Shown: one piece after another, positions 16,818 through 24,928 of the stretch
How positions within the stretch are numbered: position 1 is the first letter of the stretch
Layout: each line of letters starts with the position of its first letter
NCBI GenBank assembly: GCA_964389365.1
Contig: CAYMDO010000012.1
Location: 1-58,224, forward strand
Reading direction: 5' to 3'
DNA length: 58,224 nucleotides
Origin: UBA993 sp964389365
GTDB taxonomy: Bacteria; Bacillota; Dethiobacteria; DTU022
The notes under the pieces: model-generated
The model's database searches: none
Seen by the model: only the letters and a program-made list of their open reading frames with translations
What the model was told of the DNA's origin: nothing
Position numbers and translations under genes: made by a program

Positions 16818-17121
16818 TTTTCAGCCCCGCTCCTTTCGATTTCCGCCTTCAGGTCTTTTTCCGGGTATTTGATCCTGGAGTGATTGATGCCGGACATGAT
16901 GTAGATAAATGCCTGAATAATTTTTTCAATTTGATCGGCCCGCTCCAGTTCATCATTGGCATAAATTTCTATCGCAGTATCAAAGAATCCGGTCAGTCCA
17001 TCAGGATAAGGTAAATCGTCAAAAAAAGCGCGACAATCAATACCAGTTTTTGTAATTGCCGGTTGTCCTTGAAAGCAAGCGGCCGGTTAAAAAGATCAGC
17101 GGGAATTATCTGCTTTTTCAT
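16814..17121 (-). pseudogene. pgpH: Remnant of pgpH (c-di-AMP phosphodiesterase, 7TM-HD), internally deleted and frameshifted
   Basis: In Firmicutes the gene between phoH and ybeY is pgpH (yqfF), about 700 codons, a membrane HD-domain enzyme that hydrolyses c-di-AMP. Here only about 300 nt remain. The first 42 codons (ATG 17121, MKKQIIPADLFNRPLA..., then a hydrophobic helix) stop at TGA 16993. In another frame a tail with the family-like ending IIQAFIYIMSGINHSRIKYPE runs to TGA 16814. The extracellular, seven-TM and HD parts are all missing. The N-terminus overlaps phoH and the C-terminus overlaps ybeY exactly as an intact gene would. Identification rests on synteny and the tail motif. Confidence 0.65.
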
Positions 17122-18100
17122 CTCTGTCCCTTCCACGCAATGCCTCGTAGACCTCATAAGCCTTGATAATACTCTGAACCAGGGGGTGACGTACAACGTC
17201 TTTTTCGGTCAGGTAAACCAGAGCTATGCCATCAATATCAGAAAGAATGCGAGGGGCTTCTTCAAGGCCCGAATAGCGGCCCCGGGGCAGGTCGATCTGG
17301 GTGATATCCCCGGTAATAACCGCCCTGGAACCGAAACCAAGACGGGTCAAAAACATCTTCATCTGTTCCGAGGTGGCGTTTTGCCCCTCATCAAGAATAA
17401 TAAATGAATCATCAAGCGTACGCCCGCGCATGTAAGCCAGAGGTGCTATTTCAATAGTGCCACGTTCCCTGTATTTCATAAAAGTTTCGACCCCCAGCAA
17501 GTCATAAAGCCCGTCATAGATCGGCCTCAGGTAGGGATCGACTTTCTCCTGAAAATCGCCCGGCAAAAACCCAAGGTGCTCACCGGCTTCAACCGCCGGC
17601 CGGGTTAAAATTAACCGCTGTACCTGCTTGGTTTTCAGGGCATCTACCGCCATTGCCAGGGCCAGGTAGGTTTTGCCCGTTCCGGCCGGGCCGATTGACA
17701 GGACGAGATCATGGCTGCGCATGGCTTCAAGGTAACGCTTCTGGCCAATCGTTTTTGGCCTGATCTGTTTTCCCCTGGGCGTAACCAACACCAGGTCGCT
17801 GAAGATGGTGCGAATCATCGCCCCTTCCCCCTGGCCGGCCAGTTTCAGGGCATACTCAAATTCGCGGTCCGTTAAAAGATGCCCTTTACGGATATGCAGG
17901 AGCAGCTCCATAAAAAGGTGATAAACGGTATCAACATCGTCCTGCGGGCCCTCGATCACCAGCTCATGGCCTTTCGGGATCAGGCGCACGGTAAATTTAT
18001 CTTCTACCAGGCTGAAGTGCCTGTCATGCCTGCCAAGCAGCTGGACCGATTCGTCGCCGCCGCTCAGCATCACAACACGTCTTGTTTTTTCAATACTCAA
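17096..18100 (-). CDS. phoH: PhoH-family ATPase
   Basis: 334 residues. An N-terminal KH-like region of about 110 residues precedes the PhoH ATPase domain with Walker A (GPAGTGKTYLALA) and Walker B (SFIILDEGQN). PhoH proteins are predicted RNA helicase or ribonuclease-associated ATPases; the adjacent ybeY supports a role in rRNA handling. Typical length, and no damage seen. A terminator (18211-18237) separates it from yqeY upstream. Confidence 0.9.
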   Translation of the reverse strand: MSIEKTRRVVMLSGGDESVQLLGRHDRHFSLVEDKFTVRLIPKGHELVIEGPQDDVDTVYHLFMELLLHIRKGHLLTDREFEYALKLAGQGEGAMIRTIFSDLVLVTPRGKQIRPKTIGQKRYLEAMRSHDLVLSIGPAGTGKTYLALAMAVDALKTKQVQRLILTRPAVEAGEHLGFLPGDFQEKVDPYLRPIYDGLYDLLGVETFMKYRERGTIEIAPLAYMRGRTLDDSFIILDEGQNATSEQMKMFLTRLGFGSRAVITGDITQIDLPRGRYSGLEEAPRILSDIDGIALVYLTEKDVVRHPLVQSIIKAYEVYEALRGRDRDEKADNSR

Positions 18101-18210
18101 TCAGAAAAATAGCTCCCTTCCGGGTGGTAATGGCCTTCCCCCGCAACGCAGGGAAGGAGGTGCGGCAGGAATCTCATATAGCACAATAGCTGCCAGAAGA
18201 CCGCTGTTTG

Positions 18211-18237
18211 AAAGCCCAGCCTTGTGGGCCGGGCTTT
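18211..18237 (-). terminator. Rho-independent terminator after yqeY
   Basis: AAAGCCC-GGCC and GGCT-GGGCTTT pair around a short loop. On the minus strand the hairpin begins 3 nt past the yqeY stop and is followed by a short T run. It ends the hinT-rpsU-yqeY transcript. Confidence 0.75.
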
Positions 18238-18240
18238 AGG

Positions 18241-18693
18241 TTATTGCAACTTTTGCTCAATCAATCGTCGGACCAGGCCGCCATCGGCCCTGCCCTTAAC
18301 CCGGGGCATTAACAACCCCATAATCTTCCCCATCTCTTTAAGGGACCGGGCTTCCGATTCAGCTATCGCCTCGCAGACGATTCTCTCCAGCTCGGCTTCC
18401 GAAAGCTGCTCCGGTAAGTACCGGCGCAGGATTTCTATTTCCTTTTTCAGATCAGCCAACAAATCCTGGCGACCCGAACGTTCATAATCACCTACGGATT
18501 CCTGCCTTCTTTTTACTTCGCGCAATAAAACAGCTATTTCTTCATCGGCATCCAGCGCATCCCTTTTGGCGATAGCGCCGTTTTGCAGTTCAGACCGCAG
18601 CATGCGGATCACCGTAAGCGTAAAACGATCCCGGGCTTTGGTTGCTTCTTTCTGATCGGCAATCAGCCTCTCGGCCAGCATCTCTACGGACAT
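18241..18693 (-). CDS. yqeY: GatB/YqeY domain protein
   Basis: 150 residues, the full YqeY family length. It is a helical protein resembling the C-terminal domain of GatB, with the family hallmark near the end (MGKIMGLLMPRVKGRADGGLV). The domain in GatB binds tRNA; the free-standing protein's role is not established. It follows rpsU by about 24 nt, the usual Firmicutes order. Confidence 0.9.
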   Translation of the reverse strand: MSVEMLAERLIADQKEATKARDRFTLTVIRMLRSELQNGAIAKRDALDADEEIAVLLREVKRRQESVGDYERSGRQDLLADLKKEIEILRRYLPEQLSEAELERIVCEAIAESEARSLKEMGKIMGLLMPRVKGRADGGLVRRLIEQKLQ

Positions 18694-18716
18694 CGAAAGA
18701 ACACCCCCGCTAAAAG

Positions 18717-18890
18717 CTAGCGGCGTCTTTTCCGCGCAGCTTCAGATTTTTTCTTGCGGCGCACGCTCGGTTTTTCATAATGTTCGCGACGGCGGACATC
18801 TGATAAAATACCTGAACGGGCACACTGTTTTTTAAAACGCTTCAGCGCCTTATCCAGGGTTTCGTTTTTTCCTATTTTAACTTCTGCCAT
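18717..18890 (-). CDS. rpsU: 30S ribosomal protein S21
   Basis: 57 residues: MAEVKIGKNETLDKALKRFK at the N-terminus and a strongly basic tail (RRKKKSEAARKRRR), matching S21. It belongs to the 30S subunit near the anti-Shine-Dalgarno region of 16S rRNA. GGGGAAGAAG lies just before the ATG. The gene stops with TAG, notable in a genome that may read TAG as pyrrolysine. Confidence 0.95.
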   Translation of the reverse strand: MAEVKIGKNETLDKALKRFKKQCARSGILSDVRRREHYEKPSVRRKKKSEAARKRRR

Positions 18891-18944
18891 ACTTCTTCCC
18901 CCCTCTCCAAAAACCCGCTGCCCGGGTACGGAGCATAAACATAC

Positions 18945-19307
18945 TTAAACTTCTTTACCCTTGGCGATGGTTTGCAGCAAAGGTCTGCCCCCCAGGAGGT
19001 GGAGGTGAAGGTGAAAAACAATCTGGCCTGCATCGGAACCGCAGTTAATAACAATACGGTAGCCTTTTTTATCGATCTTAAACGCACGCGCCATTTCATT
19101 GGCGACCGTGTGCATGTGACCAATCAGCGCCTCATCATCTTTTTCAATATCGGGCAGGCTCGGGATATGCTTACGCGGCACGACCAGAATGTGAACCGGC
19201 GCTGCCGGGTTAATATCCTTAAAAGCGACAACCCGGTCATCCGAGTAGACCACGTCAGCGTCAAGCTCCCGTTTTATGATCCTGCAAAAGATACAGTCAG
19301 CAGACAT
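18945..19307 (-). CDS. hinT: HIT-family nucleotide hydrolase (HinT-like)
   Basis: 120 residues. The C-terminal histidine triad is visible as H-x-H-x-H (VFHLHLHLLGGR), and the N-terminus has the family CIFCRII motif. HinT proteins hydrolyse purine nucleoside phosphoramidates such as aminoacyl-AMP. AGGAGG precedes the ATG. First gene of the hinT-rpsU-yqeY run. Confidence 0.92.
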   Translation of the reverse strand: MSADCIFCRIIKRELDADVVYSDDRVVAFKDINPAAPVHILVVPRKHIPSLPDIEKDDEALIGHMHTVANEMARAFKIDKKGYRIVINCGSDAGQIVFHLHLHLLGGRPLLQTIAKGKEV

Positions 19308-19502
19308 ATCGATTCCTCCTGAGCGGTATTATAACATAGCCGCCAGACCTTGAGAAGCAAACTAGCAATTATTAAGCGGCCCCTTTATATTTCGCTTTCC
19401 AGCGTGATATAACCTTTTTAAGTTAAAAGTTTTTACAGCTTATCGCCTATCAGCTATAATAAAATAGATGGTTTAAGGGCGAGAGAGGGGTTTTGGGTAG
19501 TT

Positions 19503-20540
19503 TTGGAAATAGGCATCCGGGAAGCGCTCAACCGCAATGATCTGCTGTTTATCGATGTCCGCTCTCCCGGGGAGCATTCCGAATCGTCAATACCGGGCTC
19601 GATCAATATTCCGCTATTCAGCGACAGCGAACACCACCAGTTAGGCCTGATCTACCATCTCTGCGGCGAAAACGATGCCCGCACCCTCGCTTTGGAGTTT
19701 GTTTCACCCAGGCTGCCGCAGCTGGTTAAACAGGTAACCGATGCTTCAAAAGGGTTGATCCCGCTGCTGTACTGTAAAAGGGGCGGCATGCGCAGCTTAA
19801 GCCTTTACCAGGTGCTCTCGATGACCGGGGTCAGGGTACTGCGCCTGAAAAACGGTTACCGGGCCTACCGCAAGCTGGTCAGCGAAGGGCTGAAAAGCTA
19901 CCGGTTTAACAATAAATTGGTAATTCTGCACGGACTGACCGGCGTCGGTAAAACAGCTATACTGCAGATGCTGGAGAAGCGCGGTTACCCGGTAATTGAC
20001 CTGGAAGGGCTGGCCCGCCACCGCGGTTCGGTTTTCGGATCAGTCAGCCTTGGCCCTCAACGCAGTCAAAAAGATTTCGATGCGCTGCTATATCAAAAGC
20101 TTAACTCTTTCAACACTGAACCGCTAGTTTTTACCGAAGGCGAAGGCCGGCGGATCGGAAATATTTACCTGCCGCGGTTCCTGTCCGAGGCGATGAGTAA
20201 AGGTTACAAGCTGCTCCTGACCGCTTCGCTGGAAAAGAGGGTGGAGCGGATCTTAGCTACTTACAACCCGCAAAACCTGGCCAAACAGGAAAAGGAAAAG
20301 TTGGGGCAGGCAATCGTCTCGCTTGAGAACCGGTTGGGGCGCCAGAGAACCAGCCAGCTGACGGGGCTGCTGGAAACCGGGGATTTAAAAACCGCAGCCG
20401 CGATCCTCTGCCAAGACTATTATGACAGCCTCTATAGCGATTCAAGGCCTGAAACAGCCCGCTTTGATCTTGAAATTGACGCTGAAGATCTTGATCGGGC
20501 TGTTGATGTTATTATTAAACATATAAATTCGGTTTTTTGA
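19503..20540 (+). CDS. mnmH: tRNA 2-selenouridine synthase
   Basis: 345 residues: N-terminal rhodanese domain (about 1-125) with the catalytic Cys91 in YCKRGGMRS, then a P-loop domain (GLTGVGKT, residues 144-151). MnmH (SelU/YbbB) geranylates and then selenates 2-thiouridine at the tRNA wobble position using selenophosphate. The Escherichia coli motif is CWRGG; here Trp is Lys. Its presence implies SelD and a selenium economy. TTG start with GAGAGGGG 12 nt upstream. Followed by ylbF 15 nt later. Confidence 0.88.
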   Translation: MEIGIREALNRNDLLFIDVRSPGEHSESSIPGSINIPLFSDSEHHQLGLIYHLCGENDARTLALEFVSPRLPQLVKQVTDASKGLIPLLYCKRGGMRSLSLYQVLSMTGVRVLRLKNGYRAYRKLVSEGLKSYRFNNKLVILHGLTGVGKTAILQMLEKRGYPVIDLEGLARHRGSVFGSVSLGPQRSQKDFDALLYQKLNSFNTEPLVFTEGEGRRIGNIYLPRFLSEAMSKGYKLLLTASLEKRVERILATYNPQNLAKQEKEKLGQAIVSLENRLGRQRTSQLTGLLETGDLKTAAAILCQDYYDSLYSDSRPETARFDLEIDAEDLDRAVDVIIKHINSVF

Positions 20541-20555
20541 AAGGAGCATCCGACA

Positions 20556-20939
20556 ATGAACCCTTATGATGCAGCTCATGCTTTAGCAAAAGCCCTGCGG
20601 GAATCAAACGAGTTTAAGGAAATTAAAGAAGCCCAGGTCAACCTGAAGGCAGACCGCTCAGCCCTGAACATGCTGACCGATTTCCGCAAGCGGCAGTTCG
20701 ATCTGCAAAAACAACAGCTGTCCGGGCTTGAAGTTGCGGACCAGCAGAAAGAGAAGATTGAAAAGCTTTTTGAAGTAATCAGCTTGAATACCCTGGTAAA
20801 AAATTTCATGCAGGCCGAATACCGGGTTGCCGTATTGCTGCAGGATATCCAGAAAGCCATCGGCGAGGCTACAAACGAAATATTTGACCCGGAGATGCTG
20901 GTTCTTCCGCAGGAGGAAACAGGCGAAGAGGAAGCATGA
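20556..20939 (+). CDS. ylbF: YlbF-family regulator
   Basis: 127 residues, almost wholly alpha-helical, with the family pattern ALAKALRESNEFKEIKEAQ and repeated heptads. In Bacillus, YlbF with YmcA and YaaT forms a complex that modulates RNase Y cleavage. AAAGGAG lies upstream of the ATG; the stop overlaps the HAD gene by 4 nt (ATGA). Partners are not in this window. Confidence 0.75.
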   Translation: MNPYDAAHALAKALRESNEFKEIKEAQVNLKADRSALNMLTDFRKRQFDLQKQQLSGLEVADQQKEKIEKLFEVISLNTLVKNFMQAEYRVAVLLQDIQKAIGEATNEIFDPEMLVLPQEETGEEEA

Positions 20940-21664
20940 TCCGGCAAAACCAGAAAAAATACGCCGCCCTCCTTATAGATTTGGACGGAACCCTGCTTAA
21001 CATTGATCTTGAGAGGTTTGTCCTGGCTTACGTGGACGCCCTCTCCGGCCGCTTCACAGATCTGGTCGGAAAAGAAGAGTTTATTCGCCACCTGTTTACC
21101 GCCACGGCGATGATGATCGAGAACAACGATCCGTCCGTGAACAATAAAGAAGCTTTTTACAGGGCTTTCTGCCCGCTGATCGGGCAACCGCTGGAAATAA
21201 TCGAGCCGATTATCGATTGTTTTTATGAAAATGATTTTCCGGCCTTAAGCTGCTGGGGCAGCGAACAACCGGCAGCGAAGGCTGTGGTTGAAACAGCCCG
21301 GGTGAAGAAAATACCGCTGGTGCTGGCTACTAATCCGATTTTTCCTGCAACTGCCACCCTGCAGCGGCTGGCCTGGGGCGGGCTTGAGGCAGATCACTTC
21401 AAGCTGATCACGACAATGGAAACAATGCATTTTTGCAAGCCAAACCCGAAGTATTATTTGGAAATTGCGGCGAAAATCGGCTGCCCACCGGAGAGCTGCC
21501 TGATGGCCGGAAACGACACCCTGGAAGATATGGTTGCCGTCGAAGCAGGGATGGATACTTTTCTGGTCGATGATTTTATCCTGCAGCGCCATAGCACTGA
21601 TTACACTTACAATTACCGCGGCAGCCTGGAAGATTATTTAGCCTTTGTAAATATGCTGGGTTAA
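20936..21664 (+). CDS. HAD-superfamily hydrolase
   Basis: 242 residues. Motif I is LLIDLDGTLL (nucleophile Asp and acid/base Asp), motif II LVLATNP, the motif III Lys appears in CKPNPKYY, and motif IV is GNDTLEDMVAVEAG. The helical cap at residues about 30-120 is C1 type. Likely a small-molecule phosphatase or phosphoglycolate phosphatase-like enzyme; the substrate is not evident. Translationally coupled to ylbF and convergent with mtaB. Confidence 0.85.
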   Translation: MIRQNQKKYAALLIDLDGTLLNIDLERFVLAYVDALSGRFTDLVGKEEFIRHLFTATAMMIENNDPSVNNKEAFYRAFCPLIGQPLEIIEPIIDCFYENDFPALSCWGSEQPAAKAVVETARVKKIPLVLATNPIFPATATLQRLAWGGLEADHFKLITTMETMHFCKPNPKYYLEIAAKIGCPPESCLMAGNDTLEDMVAVEAGMDTFLVDDFILQRHSTDYTYNYRGSLEDYLAFVNMLG

Positions 21665-21668
21665 TTAA

Positions 21669-22982
21669 CTACCTTTTGTGTACCGCTACAGCTTTTATGT
21701 GCGGCCCGTCTATGCCTTCCAGACGGGCGTTAACCAATTTGCCGCGCCAGTGCCTGTTTTTATTGCCTGAGTATATACGCACCCGCAGGTAATGCGGCGT
21801 AAAGCCTTCCCCGTAAACCCCGGGTACCACTTTTTCCACCAGGACCGGCTGCACGGTGCCGATAAAGTGCCGGCGGTAGTCGGCTGCCATCTTTTCGCCC
21901 AGTTTAATCAGCTCTTTACTGCGCTGCTCTTTAATCGCGTTGGGCAGCTGTCCGGGCAGCTCGGCGGCCGGAGTCCCCGGACGGGGAGAATACTGGAATA
22001 CGTGCAGGCGGCTGAAGCCGATATCTTCGATCATTTTCATGCTGCGCCGATGGTGGCGCTCCGTTTCACCGGGAAAACCGACTATTACATCACTGCTGAG
22101 CGATAAACCCGGTATTTCCTGATTGAGCAGTTTAGTCAGGTAAAAATATTCAACAGGTTCGTAAGGCCTGTTCATCAACCGCAAAATCTCACTGTCGCCG
22201 CTTTGCAGGGGAATATGCAGGTGTGGGCAGATAACATGTGAAACGGCAACCTGATCAATCAGCTCGCTGGTTACGTCAGACGGCTCAATCGAGCTGAGGC
22301 GCAGGCGCAGCAAGCCGGGTAGCTGTTCCAGTTCGCCGAGCAGCCCTGCCAGCCTTACGCCTTTCAGCTCAACCCCGTAAAGGCCCAGGTGTACTCCGGT
22401 CAGTACTACTTCCCGGCAGCCGGCGGCAATTAAAACTTTAACCCGCTCACTTACTTCTGCCGGGGGCATACTGCGCAAAGAACCCCTCACCTGCGGCACA
22501 ACACAGTAAGTACAGCCCTGGTTACAACCTTCCTGGATCTTGATAAAACCCCTGGTCCTGCCCCGGCGGGGGGCCGGAGGCAGCAGTTCAAAAGACTCAC
22601 CGGGCTGGTGCCTGCTTACCAGGTCAAGCACCGACCCTTTATCCAGGTTCTCAACAATACGGGGCAGGTTTTCCCTTTCCCGGTTGCCGATTAAAAGGTC
22701 AACATTATTCATCTGCCTGATTTGGTCCGGCGCTCCCTGGGTGTAGCAACCGGTAGCCACGATTAGTGCTTCCGGCGATCGGCGCCGGGCACGGCGAATG
22801 GCCTTACGCGATTTATGATCGCTCTCGCCCGTCACTGTACAGGTATTGACCACATAAACATCAGCCTGATCGTCAAATCCGGTGATCCGGTAGCCGGCCT
22901 GCTCGAAAAGAGCCTGCAGCGACTCGGTTTCGCAATAGTTAACTTTGCAGCCGAGGGTATAAAATGCCGCTTTCTTTTTCAA
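21669..22982 (-). CDS. mtaB: tRNA t6A37 methylthiotransferase MtaB
   Basis: 437 residues of the MiaB/RimO radical-SAM methylthiotransferase class. The N-terminal UPF0004 domain has its cluster cysteines (TLGCKVNYCE, NTCTVT and ATGCYTQG). The radical-SAM CxxxCxxC is GCNQGCTYCVVPQ, and a TRAM domain ends the protein. The sequence type (GCKVN, QGCTYCVVP) fits MtaB, which makes ms2t6A37, rather than MiaB. The fused TrmO-like domain at 15.1 kb would act on the same nucleoside. It lies downstream of rsmE with a 2-nt gap and ends in TAG. Confidence 0.88.
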   Translation of the reverse strand: MKKKAAFYTLGCKVNYCETESLQALFEQAGYRITGFDDQADVYVVNTCTVTGESDHKSRKAIRRARRRSPEALIVATGCYTQGAPDQIRQMNNVDLLIGNRERENLPRIVENLDKGSVLDLVSRHQPGESFELLPPAPRRGRTRGFIKIQEGCNQGCTYCVVPQVRGSLRSMPPAEVSERVKVLIAAGCREVVLTGVHLGLYGVELKGVRLAGLLGELEQLPGLLRLRLSSIEPSDVTSELIDQVAVSHVICPHLHIPLQSGDSEILRLMNRPYEPVEYFYLTKLLNQEIPGLSLSSDVIVGFPGETERHHRRSMKMIEDIGFSRLHVFQYSPRPGTPAAELPGQLPNAIKEQRSKELIKLGEKMAADYRRHFIGTVQPVLVEKVVPGVYGEGFTPHYLRVRIYSGNKNRHWRGKLVNARLEGIDGPHIKAVAVHKR

Positions 22983-22984
22983 GG

Positions 22985-23740
22985 TTACCCTTCTTTCCCG
23001 GCTAAATCGCCCCAGATTGCCTGAACCAGCGTGATCGCTGCCGCAGCTGCGGTATCGCTGCGCAGGATCCGCGGGCCAAGGTTTACCGGCAAAGCCCCGC
23101 CCAGTTTTAGCTCTTCAATTTCCTGCGGGGCAAATCCTCCTTCGGGCCCAATCATCAAAAAAAGAGCTTTTCCTTCATAACTAAGCTCCTGCGGTTTGAA
23201 TGCAGCCAGGGGGGTTGCCTGATCTTCCTCCCAGGGGACAATAAGTGTGTTTTGCCCTGCTGCCTGAATTAACTGAGGCAAGGTGCGAACCTGATCAACT
23301 GCCGGCAGGAAGGCCCTCTTGCATTGGGCTGCAGAGGAGCGAACGATGGTGCGCCAGCGTTTGAGACGGTTATCATCAGGCCTGCAGCCCGGTTGGGGAA
23401 TCGAACGGGCAGTGATTACCGGGGCTATCCTTGTCACACCCAGCTCCGTCGCCTGGCGGATGACCGAATCCATCTTTTCTCCTTTTAAAAGGGCGGGGCA
23501 GAGCACCAGGGTCAGGGGCGATTCAGTGGAAGGCAGGGCAGTTTCAAGTTTTACCAGGATTTCATACGCTTCAACCTTGATCACCAGGCTCAGAAAAGCC
23601 AGGCCGCGTCCATCGGCGATCATAACCGTATCGCCGGGTTTGAGACGTAAAACCCGGCCGGCATGTTTTAAATCATCAGCGGCCAACGCAACAGCTGAAC
23701 CGGCCTGAAGCGCGCAGCCTTCCCGAAAAAAGAGGTGCAT
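22985..23740 (-). CDS. rsmE: 16S rRNA m3U1498 methyltransferase
   Basis: 251 residues: N-terminal PUA-like domain and a C-terminal SPOUT knot with MIGPEGGFAPQEIEEL and LGPRILRSDTAAAAA, both RsmE hallmarks. It methylates U1498 of 16S rRNA with SAM. It lies 26 nt downstream of dnaJ. The gene prmA, commonly between dnaJ and rsmE in Firmicutes, is absent here. Confidence 0.92.
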   Translation of the reverse strand: MHLFFREGCALQAGSAVALAADDLKHAGRVLRLKPGDTVMIADGRGLAFLSLVIKVEAYEILVKLETALPSTESPLTLVLCPALLKGEKMDSVIRQATELGVTRIAPVITARSIPQPGCRPDDNRLKRWRTIVRSSAAQCKRAFLPAVDQVRTLPQLIQAAGQNTLIVPWEEDQATPLAAFKPQELSYEGKALFLMIGPEGGFAPQEIEELKLGGALPVNLGPRILRSDTAAAAAITLVQAIWGDLAGKEG

Positions 23741-23766
23741 CGTGGCCTCCCTCTGTCAGCCGCTCT

Positions 23767-24912
23767 TTAGCCGCCGCTGAAGGCATCTTTCAGGTGGTCA
23801 AAGAAGTTTTTGCTTTCCACTCCCGCCGCTTCACCGCTTACCCGGGAGTATTCGTGCAGCAGCTCTTTCTGTTTCTGGTTCAGCCGCTTCGGCACCTTGA
23901 TGCCGACCCTGACCTTAAGGTCGCCCTTGCCGCTGCCGTGCAGGTGAGGCATGCCGCGCCCTTTAATGCGAAAAACAGTGCCGTGCTGGGTGCCTTCGGG
24001 CACGCGCAGGGGGGTGCTGCCATCCAGTGTGGGTACTTCCATCTCCACCCCGAGCGCGGCCTGCCCGATACCGATCGAGACATCGATATACAGGTCGCTG
24101 CCCTTGCGCTGGAACTGCTTGTGCGGGCGGATGCCCATAACTATATAGAGATCGCCCGACGGGCCTCCACGCAGACCGGCTTCGCCTCCGCCGCCGACCC
24201 GCAGTTTGGTACCTTCTTCAACCCCGGGCGGTACCTTAATCTCGAATTTTTTCTCTTTTAAAACCCTTCCCTGGCCGCTGCAGGCAGGACAGGGTTCTTT
24301 TACGGTTTTTCCTTCGCCGCGACAGGCAACGCATACCTGGCTGCTGGCAAAGCGCCCGAATGGAGTATTGCGTGTAACCTGCTGCTGCCCGCTGCCGCCG
24401 CAGGCAGAACAGGTTTCCGGCCTGGTGCCCGGCTTGGCCCTGCTGCCCTGGCATTCCTCGCAGGTTTCAGTACGCGGAATAGTGATAGTTTTTTCCAACC
24501 CGTTAAAAGCATCTTCCAGGGTTATCTCTAAATCGTAGCGCAGGTGGCTGCCCTGTTCAGGGCCCTGGTGGCGGCGCCGTCCGCCTCCCATGCCGCCAAA
24601 AAACTGTTCAAAAATATCATCGATACCGCCAAAGCCGAACCCACCGCCGTTAAAGTTGCCAAAACCCTCAAAACCGCCGGCCCCGCCATAGTTTGCCTGA
24701 TGGCCAAAACGGTCATAGTGCGCCCGTTTCTGGGCATCGCTCAACACATCGTAGGCCTCTTTCACTTCCTTAAAATTCTTCTCGGCCTGCGTATCTCCAT
24801 TGTTAAAATCCGGGTGGTACTTTTTGGCCAGCTGCCGGTAGGCTTTCTTAATCTCGTCCACACCGGCGCTGCGGTCCACGCCCAGCACTTCATAGTAGTC
24901 ACGTTTACTCAT
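23767..24912 (-). CDS. dnaJ: Chaperone DnaJ
   Basis: 381 residues: J domain with HPD (KKYHPDFN, about residue 33), a Gly/Phe-rich segment, four CxxCxGxG zinc repeats (CEECQGSR, CSACGGSG, CVACRGEG, CPACSGQG), and the C-terminal substrate-binding domains. The first repeat has SR where GxG is expected (GSRAKPG). It stimulates DnaK ATPase and delivers unfolded clients. 16 nt after dnaK. Confidence 0.96.
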   Translation of the reverse strand: MSKRDYYEVLGVDRSAGVDEIKKAYRQLAKKYHPDFNNGDTQAEKNFKEVKEAYDVLSDAQKRAHYDRFGHQANYGGAGGFEGFGNFNGGGFGFGGIDDIFEQFFGGMGGGRRRHQGPEQGSHLRYDLEITLEDAFNGLEKTITIPRTETCEECQGSRAKPGTRPETCSACGGSGQQQVTRNTPFGRFASSQVCVACRGEGKTVKEPCPACSGQGRVLKEKKFEIKVPPGVEEGTKLRVGGGGEAGLRGGPSGDLYIVMGIRPHKQFQRKGSDLYIDVSIGIGQAALGVEMEVPTLDGSTPLRVPEGTQHGTVFRIKGRGMPHLHGSGKGDLKVRVGIKVPKRLNQKQKELLHEYSRVSGEAAGVESKNFFDHLKDAFSGG

Positions 24913-24928
24913 GAAAAAGGATTATCCT

